From Nematopogon swammerdamellus (lineage: Eukaryota > Arthropoda > Insecta > Lepidoptera > Adelidae), in contig OX336343.1 of NCBI GenBank assembly GCA_946902875.1, positions 1,526,754-1,590,753 on the forward strand: a stretch of DNA of 64,000 bases. Direction: 5' to 3'. Under the pieces are notes generated by a model, which saw nothing but the letters and a program-made list of their open reading frames with translations, was not told the origin of the DNA and did no database searches. This document shows positions 29,001-38,000 of this stretch, one piece after another. The translations under genes and the position numbers were made by a program. Position 1 is the first letter of the stretch; every line of letters begins with the position of its first letter.

Positions 29001-32000
29001 CGTGTGCGTCAAACTAAGAAAGAAGAAAGAAAGAAACATTTTTAACGGCAGACAGAACTCACAGATGTCGCGTGAGGGAGCCCTTCATGATGAAGCTCTT
29101 GCCGCAGACGTCGCAGATGTGCGACTCAGCTTGCGTGTGGAAGCGCGTCACGTGCGCTCGCAGGCTGCCCTCGCACACGAGTATCTATAGAGCAGACAGA
29201 ACTCATAGATGTCGCGTGAGGGAGCCCTTCATGATGAAGCTCTTGCCGCAGACGTCGCAGATGTGCGACTCAGCTTGCGTGTGGAAGCGCGTCACGTGCG
29301 CTCGCAGGCTGCCCTCGCACACGAGTATCTATAGAGCAGACAGAACTCATAGATGTCGCGTGAGGGAGCCCTTCATGATGAAGCTCTTGCCGCAGACGTC
29401 GCAGATGTGCGACTCAGCTTGCGTGTGGAAGCGCGTCACGTGCGCCCGCAGGCTGCCCTCGCACACGTGTATCTATAGAGCAGACAGAACTCACAGATGT
29501 CGCGTGAGGGAGCCCTTCATGATGAAGCTCTTGCCGCAGACGTCGCAAATGTGCGACTCAGCTTGCGTGTGGAAGCGCGTCACGTGCGCCCGCAGGCTGC
29601 CCTCGCACACGAGTATCTATAGAGCAGACAGAACTCACAGATGTCGCGTGAGGGAGCCCTTCATGATGAAGCTCTTGCCGCAGACGTCGCAGATGTGCGA
29701 CTCAGCTTGCGTGTGGAAGCGCGTCACGTGCGCCCGCAGGCTGCCCTTGCAGACGATGAGGCTGCACTCGGGGCACTGCACGCGCGGCTTGCGGTGCGAC
29801 TCTGACTTGCGGTGCTCTAGCAGCTCCTCCTACATGAATAGAAGAAAAAAGAATAGAATAGAATTTATTGCACAAAAAAAAGCAAAGAATTTTTTTTATT
29901 TTATGTAATCCGGTATGGGTGTCTGGGTGAGGAATATGTGACTGAAGCAATAGTATTAAACTGAATGTTCACAAGAATCGTAAAATATTTTTTTTTTGTA
30001 ATCCGGTATGGTTGGCTGAGCCGGAGGGACCAAAGCGCATGCTCCGAACCGCCAATATCACCTCCGAGAAGGTAGGTGCCATACCGGAGACTTCCGTGGA
30101 TATCATGCTGGCTATACTGGGCTAGAGGAGAGCACAACCGAGGCTGCTATGCGGCCATCGTCGTCGGCTACAATTTGAGCCTACCATCTAGTAAGGGGCA
30201 AGGGAAGGGACCTACAGTTTTACACCGGTTCCGAACGGTGAAGCAGCAGATGTAGGTATGCACATGGGTCTCTGAGTGAGGAATGTGTGACTGAAGCAAT
30301 AGGATTAAAACTGAATGTTCAAATTAAAATAGTCATGTCGTGCTGCCGCTGGGGTAGTGCATTGCTTTAAGGTCTTTGCTTACGGTGACGCTTGGTACGG
30401 GTTGCCTCCCGTGCTCAAATATGGTTGAGGGAGGCGATGGCTGGCCCTGGCGTGATGCCCGTGAACGGGTGCTGTTTGTGGAGACTGACCTGCTCCAATT
30501 GGCAACATGTTATCTGAATGGTATACTTACTTATGTATGTATAATACTACTTACCTGACTGCATAAAATTGCAACATGACATTTTTACAATTCATCTGCA
30601 CATTTAGTATGTAGAGAGTTGCCGGGTTGGTCCCACCGCACTGAATGAAATGTCGGTTGAAATGGCTAAGATGTAAATAGTTCATGTTTTCCATCCAGTT
30701 CTGTGTAGCCCACATGAAAAGATATTGAGCTACTAGAGAGAGTACAGCGGCGAGCAACAAAGATGGTATCATCAATTAAAAATAAAACATATGAAGATCG
30801 CTTACAGGCACTGGGATTAACAACTCTTGAGAAAAGGAGACAATGAGGAGACATTATAGAAACCTATAAAATCCTAAAAGAATGCTACGATGTACCAAGT
30901 CTACAGTCAATGTACGAAAGGAGCACTGAAGAACGTCTTCGCGGTCACTCATTAAAACTAAAATGGCCCACACATAGAACCAACCCCAGGAAGCATTTTC
31001 TGACGCACCGGGTCGTAAGGGCCTGGAACAAATTATCTGAGGACACCGTCAGCGCCCCCTCGGTTAATTCTTTAAAAAACAATACAAGTGCACTCATAAA
31101 TTTAAAAAACAATACAAATCAAACCCAAGAAAACACTTTATTGCCAACCGGGTAGTTGACTCGTGGAACAGACTCCCAGAGGAAGTGATTCTACTTCAGT
31201 GAACAGCTTCAAAAACAGACTTGACATCTATATAAAAAACCACAAACTTTAGAACGAAATAAAAAAAAAAAAAACAAAACAAAAAAAACAAAAACAAAAA
31301 AACAAAACAAAAAAAAATCTAACAAGTGCACCATCAATTTACCAACTTCGATGTACACGCATCAGCTTTAAGCTGCTAGTGTATCTAAACAATAATAATA
31401 ATACACGCACCAGCTGTGAGCTGTCAGTGTTTAAAATAAATAAATAAATGAAATGAAGGGAACCACTGACATGGAACCTAGTTCATAGTTATGGGCTGAC
31501 ATCACGGATGAAGCGTGTCAGTTTCAATAAAAATTAAAAATTAAAAACAGCATTTTAGTATGTGGAGTATAGAAAGAAATAAACCTACAGCATTCGCGAA
31601 GTCTATCTGACATTTACGACAGCGAAATATGCTGCTATCCTTTTCTGTGTTCTCATCATCACTATGGTGCTCCCTGTCGTCATTGTCATCATCGTCATCA
31701 TTGTGCCAAGTCAATGCTTTATCATTGTTCATGTCGCAGCCGTGCGAGTAGTTTGCTATCGATGGTGGCTTCATTTCTGAAAAGAAAATTCTAAAAATTT
31801 ATATATTTCACAGTTTTCATGTTTGCATTAACTTTTAATGCTGGCATTATAGTTTTATCTCGCTCTAACTAAGCCATTAAATGCAGATGAAACTAAAATA
31901 TTGGCATCACAAATACACCTACGCCATGTGTCAGGAAAGAAATTTATTGCACAAAAAAAAGCAAAGAATTTTTTTTATTTAGAGCGACTTTTTTAATACC

Positions 32001-35000
32001 GCTAAATCCAATTCAGGACAAAACATATATTATGTCAGTGTTATTTTATGTTTATATGTTAGTACTAAGCACGTACTCGCTTTATATAATATATTTTTAT
32101 TAGAAAAATGCAAAGCGAAAATCATTGGAAAAAATACATCCCGGCCAGGATTCGAACCTGGGTCTTTGGATTGAGCCGCCAACGCGATAACCAACTACGC
32201 CACCGGACCGTTACGTATTATCTCCAAATTTTCGCTCGCTTGCACCTTCATGATGATGTCGCATAATTGACTGTTCGCAAAAATTATGCGACATCATCAT
32301 GAAGGTGCAAGAGAGCGAAAATTTGGAGATAATACGTAACGGTCCGGTGGCGTAGTTGGTTATCGCGTTGGCGGCTCAAGCCAAAGACCCAGGTTCGAAT
32401 CCTGGCCGGAATGTATTTTTTCCAATGATTTTCGCTTTGCATTTTTCTAATAAAAATATATTATGTCAATGTTTTTCGGTTACGCGGTAAACATTGTCAT
32501 AATGTGTAATAGCGGTAAAAGCCTAAACGAAAACATATATTCTTTTAGTTCCGCTTGAAATGGCTAAATTCAAGGGTGGATCAAGGATTTTTTTTCGGGA
32601 GGGGCAAAGGGGCAGATGGCTCACGACAAATTCGAAAAGTCACTCTTATTATATAATATACATACATACCACACGCTGCATCCCGACTATCGGCGTAAAC
32701 AGAGTCGTCGGTGTTGTGCTGCAAGTACTCTTGTAAATTACAGCACAACACTGCCGACCACCACATTTAGCAAAGTATTAGGACAAGACAACAAGCGGCG
32801 GGTGGCCGAGTGGTTTGGGCATCGGCTTCTCATGCGAGAGGTCCGCGGTTCGAATCCCGTCGGCGTGTACCAATGAGTTTTTTCTGACGAAAAAATTTAT
32901 GTGCATACCTACACCTGCTGCTTCACCGTTCGGAACCGGTGTAAAACTGTAGGTCCCTTCCCTTGCCCCTTACTAGGTGGTAGGCTCAAATTGTAGCTGA
33001 CTGGGTTGGTACCACCGTACTGGATGTAAAATGGCCGCATAGCAACCTCGGTTGTGTTCTCCTCTAGTCCAGTATAGCCAGCAATCCAGGGAAGTCTCCG
33101 GTATGGCACCTACCTTCTCGGAGGTGATATTGGCTGGTCGGAGCATGCGTTTTAGCACCTCCAACTCAGCCACCCATACCGGATAACATAAAAAAAAAAA
33201 CTATCAAGCAGAAAGTAAGGCACTAAGACCCGCCTGCTGCATGACTCTGTGGAAGGACCGTTACAAGCTGAGAGGTGGCTAGCCCGTCGCCCTTATGCAC
33301 GGCATCTTGTCCTTATCCCTTAGTCGCCTTTTACAACATGCATGGGGAGAGATGCAGTGGGGCTATTCTATTCTACTCCTATATATACCGTCTTTCATTA
33401 GTAGGTAATACGCTGTAATTCATGCGCGGGAAATTTAGAGTGGCCACTCGCTAGTCCCGACCTCGATTAACACCTGTTCTGTCCACTTACTGTGCTGGAT
33501 ATGGGCCTCCGCGTTTCGGCTCCACCTTCCAGGAGTGCATCTATGAATGAACTGCTCCATGCGGGTAGTTTTTAATCCAATGTTAATGTTCACTCAAAGT
33601 CATGACTACCCACATATGTTTTACTGTATGTGCATACATAACATGCCTTTCCCCAAGGTCTATAGATACACTTTGTTTTAAATCACTTTTTACACTACCC
33701 GGTTCATTTATATCTATTAAATCTAATTAATTCTAGGAAAGTTTATATATATATTTGAGCTTTGTATTGGTTGTTTAATTGTCGAATGACTGGTCGAGAT
33801 CCAGCCATTCGTCACTACTGCTGCTCTCGCCGTGCGACTGTGACAGTGCTACTCTTTTACTGTCGGTTGTCGGTGGGCTATCAGTTTCTCTAGCTCGTTT
33901 ACTTGCTCCAGGACGAGGTCTATTTTCACAACTACTGGTGTCGGTGGACTTGGGAATTCCAATAATATCACCCCAATGTCTGGGCGAAGGGATTCTTATA
34001 GTGCCATAGCTGCTATCATTATCAGATTGCTGTGACCGTGGTACCTCTTCATTCTCTACCTGTGGCAATTCAGCATTGGCTTCTCCTCCCCCATAAGTAA
34101 ATCCAAGTATTTGGTTGACATGTCGTGACAGGATCTTGTTGTTGAACGTGATTTGGTATCGGCACACTCCAACTCTCTTTAACACGGTCCCTTTTAACCA
34201 TCGTTTACCTCGAGTGTAATTTCGGAACATTACTGTCTCTCCTGTTTTGAATGTTCGGGGCTGTTTACTTTGATTTTCTTCAATATCGTTTGTTTGTTTC
34301 GATGGTCTTGACAATGGGTTGAGACTGTCAAACTTGGTCCTAAATTTTCTGTTATTAAGCATCTCAGCCGGTGTTCTGCCGGTTACCGTGCTCGGTGTAG
34401 CTCGGAGACCATATAACATTTGTGGCAGCCGAATGTTCCATGGTCCATTTGAAATTTTCTTTAATTTATTTTTTACTGACTGGACCGTTCTCTCTGCTTG
34501 CCCGTTCGATGCTGGATGGTGAGGGGATATCAAAATTTGTCTTATTCCATTGTTCTTTAAATACTCCTTGATCAATTCCCCTGCAAAAGCTTAAGCCATT
34601 GTCACTTACGACCGTTTCTGGCAGTCCTTGGTATGAAAATACGTCTTTTAGTGAATTTATGACTGCCACACTAGTCTGCTCGGACATCATCTTAACTTCT
34701 GGCCACTTTGAGTAGGCGTCTATTATAATCAAGAATGTTTTTCCCTGAAACGGTCCAGCAAAATCTACATGTAGTCTCGACCACGGTTTGTCGGGAGTTA
34801 TCCACTTATGCGTTATTTTTGCTGGCATATTTCTCACGTCTCTACACTTTGGACACTTGTCAATCATTTCTTCTATTTGTTTATCTAAATTTGGCCACCA
34901 AAAATAGCTTCTTGCCATCGCTTTAGTGATTACGATTCCATCATGATTCTCGTGTAGTTCCTCTAATACATGAGCGTGTAGTTTCTCCGGAAGTACTACT

Positions 35001-38000
35001 CTATTTCCCCATAAAATACAGTTATCAAATACCGATAATTCTTCTCTTTTCGCCCAAAAATCTTTAAATTGGGAATCTACTTTTACCGGCCAGCCGTTAC
35101 GTATCCAATAAATGACCTTTGCTAGTGTGTGATCCTTGCTGGTCAATTTTGCCACATCTTTTGCCGTCACATTCAACTCTATCGGTGTCTCGTGTATGAG
35201 CAGAACGTGAGCCTCTTCTTCTTGCAAATCCCCCGTTTCGTGAGCTGGCCATCTGCTCAATGCATTGCTCAGTTGTTTCCCTGCTACATACTCAATGTTA
35301 TAATCGTGAGAATTTAGTAGAAGTGACCAGCGTAACATCCTTGGCGATATAACATTCGGTATTGCTTTCTTAGGATCAAATATTCCAAGTAACGGCTTAT
35401 GATCTGTCTTAATTGTAAATTTACGCCCGAAAATGTATTGATGAAATTTTTGTAGCCCGAAAATGATTGCTCCCGCTTCCTTATCAATTTGTGCATAATT
35501 CCTTTCATGCGAATTCATGGTTCTCGATGCAAACATTATTGGTCTCACAGACCCATCTTCCATTTTGTGTTCCAGGACAGCTCCCAAACCATATTGTGAC
35601 GCGTCGCATGATATTATTACATCTTTCCTCACATCGTAATGTACCAGTGTCTGTCCGGCTGTCAACATATTTTTAAGTATTTTGAATGCTTGTTGACGTT
35701 TACGCTCCAGTGCCATTTCCTACCTTTCTCTAGCAGTTCATAGAGTGGTTCGGCTACTGTAGCCTTACGTGGTAAAAACCGATCATAAAAGTTTAACAAA
35801 CCTAGGAACGCTTGCAACTCTTTGATATTCTGCGGCGCCGGAGTGTCCTTTATCGATTTTATCTTTTCCCCACAGGGGTGCAATCCTTCTGCATCTATCT
35901 GGTATCCAAGAAACTCCACCAATGGCGTAGCAAATTTGCATTTCTGTTTATTTACCCGTAGCCCAGCGTCTTGTAATTTTTGGAGTACTTGTTCCAATCT
36001 GTCATTGTGTTCCTCGACGTAGCGGCCCGTTATCACTATATCATCTAACAGCACTGCTATGCCGGCTATGTTTGCCAACAAGGAAGACATTAATCGCTGA
36101 AAAATTCCCGGACACGCTTTTACTCCGAAAGGAAGACGTTTAACTTTGAATAAACCTTTAGGTGTATTTAATGTTAATATTTTTGACGTCTGTTCATCGA
36201 CCAGCACCTGTGTGTACGCTTGCTCGAGATCGATCTTTGTAAAAATTACTCCTCCCTGTAGCGCAGCAAATGCTTCATTTAACGTCGGTAGGGGGTACGT
36301 ATCTGTTTCTGTCACTTTATTTACTGTAGCGCGGTAATCTCCACACAGTCTCACTGAACCGTTTTTCTTTAAAATTGGCACGATCGGACTGGCAAATTCT
36401 GAATGTGCGATTGGCTCAAGCGCGTCTTCCGATACGAGCCTATCAATTTCCTTCAATACTCTATTTCTTATTGCGAATGGGATAGGTCTGCTTTTCAAAA
36501 ACGTCGGGGCGGCTTCTGGCTTGAGCGGTATATTCACAATCGGACCTGTGTATTTACCTAGTCCTTCCTCGAATACTTTTGTGTATTTTAAGGTTATTTT
36601 ACTGACATCGGTCGTGTTCATCTGAATGTTATGAACCCCTTGCATGTTGATGTTCAACGCTGCAAACCAATCGCGTCCAATTAGACTCGGTCCATCGCCT
36701 TTCGCTACTAAAATATTTAATTTTTTTATCGCTTCCCTCCCCTGTACCGTCACCGTCGATTGTCCCAGCAAGCCAACTTTATTATTTGTCCAAGTTGTTA
36801 ATGATACGTTTGGTTCGTTGAACTTTGGCAGCTTATTATTCCATATATCGTTAGCTGTTTTCTCACTTATCATGGTGTAGCCTGCCCCTGAGTCCACTTC
36901 CATTCCTATCTGTTTATTATTTATTTTAACCTGCATTATGAAGGGTGGAATCCTGTCACTCCTCACGTGATGTATCACTTCTTCATACAACCCGTTCATC
37001 TTATCTCTATGTGATTTCTCCATCGGTTTATCTCTCTTCTTTTTTTCATAACACACTTTTTCTATGTGTCCAATTTTTTCGCAAAAATTGCATTTTTTCC
37101 AGCGGAATCTACACTGACCACTGTGCGACGCACCACACCGCCAACAACTCTGCTGTTCTGGCTTTGATTGCAGCTTATTTACGTCCATCGGTTCCTCTCC
37201 GGTGTCTGGAATGTACGGTGCCGACGTACTCGGTACTGTAGACATCAATAATACGTCGTTGTTTGCAGCTTCTGCAGCGATGGCTATTTCACAAGCTTGT
37301 TGAAAATTTAATTGAGATTTTTGCAATAAATCCTTCTGAGCTCTTTTATCTCTGATGCCGCACACCAATCTATCGCGTAAAGTACGTTTCAGGTCAACAA
37401 AATTACAGTCAATTGCTAGTTTACGCAGCTGTGCCAAATAATCTTTAATTTTCTCGCCTTCCTGTTGACATCTTGTGTGAAACTTATATGACTGTACGAT
37501 TTCATTTCGTATTGGATGGAAATGATTGTCGAGTACGACCTTGATGTGTGAAAAGGACACTTCACTCACCTGTTTTGGTGCAATTAATGATAATATTAAG
37601 TCATATAACTCATGCCCACACACTGACATAAAGTTTGCTTTTTTAACTCCATCCTCGGCATAATACTATTTGCCTCTAAACAAAAAGTAAATCTTTCCAC
37701 ATAACTCTTCCACCTATCACTTTCGAGGTTAAATTTATCAAATTTAACAGCCATTTTTTTTAGCACTGCATTTGTTTTTTCACATAAATTTTTACTACTA
37801 TCACTTTCCCTATTCTTTACTTCATTTTTCACTCGTCGCCAAAATGTTCTGTCCACTTACTGTGCTGGATATGGGCCTCCGCGTTTCGGCTCCACCTTCC
37901 AGGAGTGCATCTATGAATGAACTGCTCCATGCGGGTAGTTTTTAATCCAATGTTAATGTTCACTCAAAGTCATGACTACCCACATATGTTTTACTGTATG

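Noticed and set aside
29072..29908. A 278-codon + strand protein of repeated units
   Set aside because: It is the antisense shadow of the 144-bp zinc-finger exon duplication; the true coding strand is minus.
32166..32412. Two genuine tRNA genes
   Set aside because: They sit symmetrically in palindrome arms, and the anticodon loop lacks U33; they are tRNA-derived repeat parts.
33775..37856. Endogenous retrovirus with envelope
   Set aside because: Gag-Pol is complete in content but no env-like frame lies between integrase and the 3' LTR.
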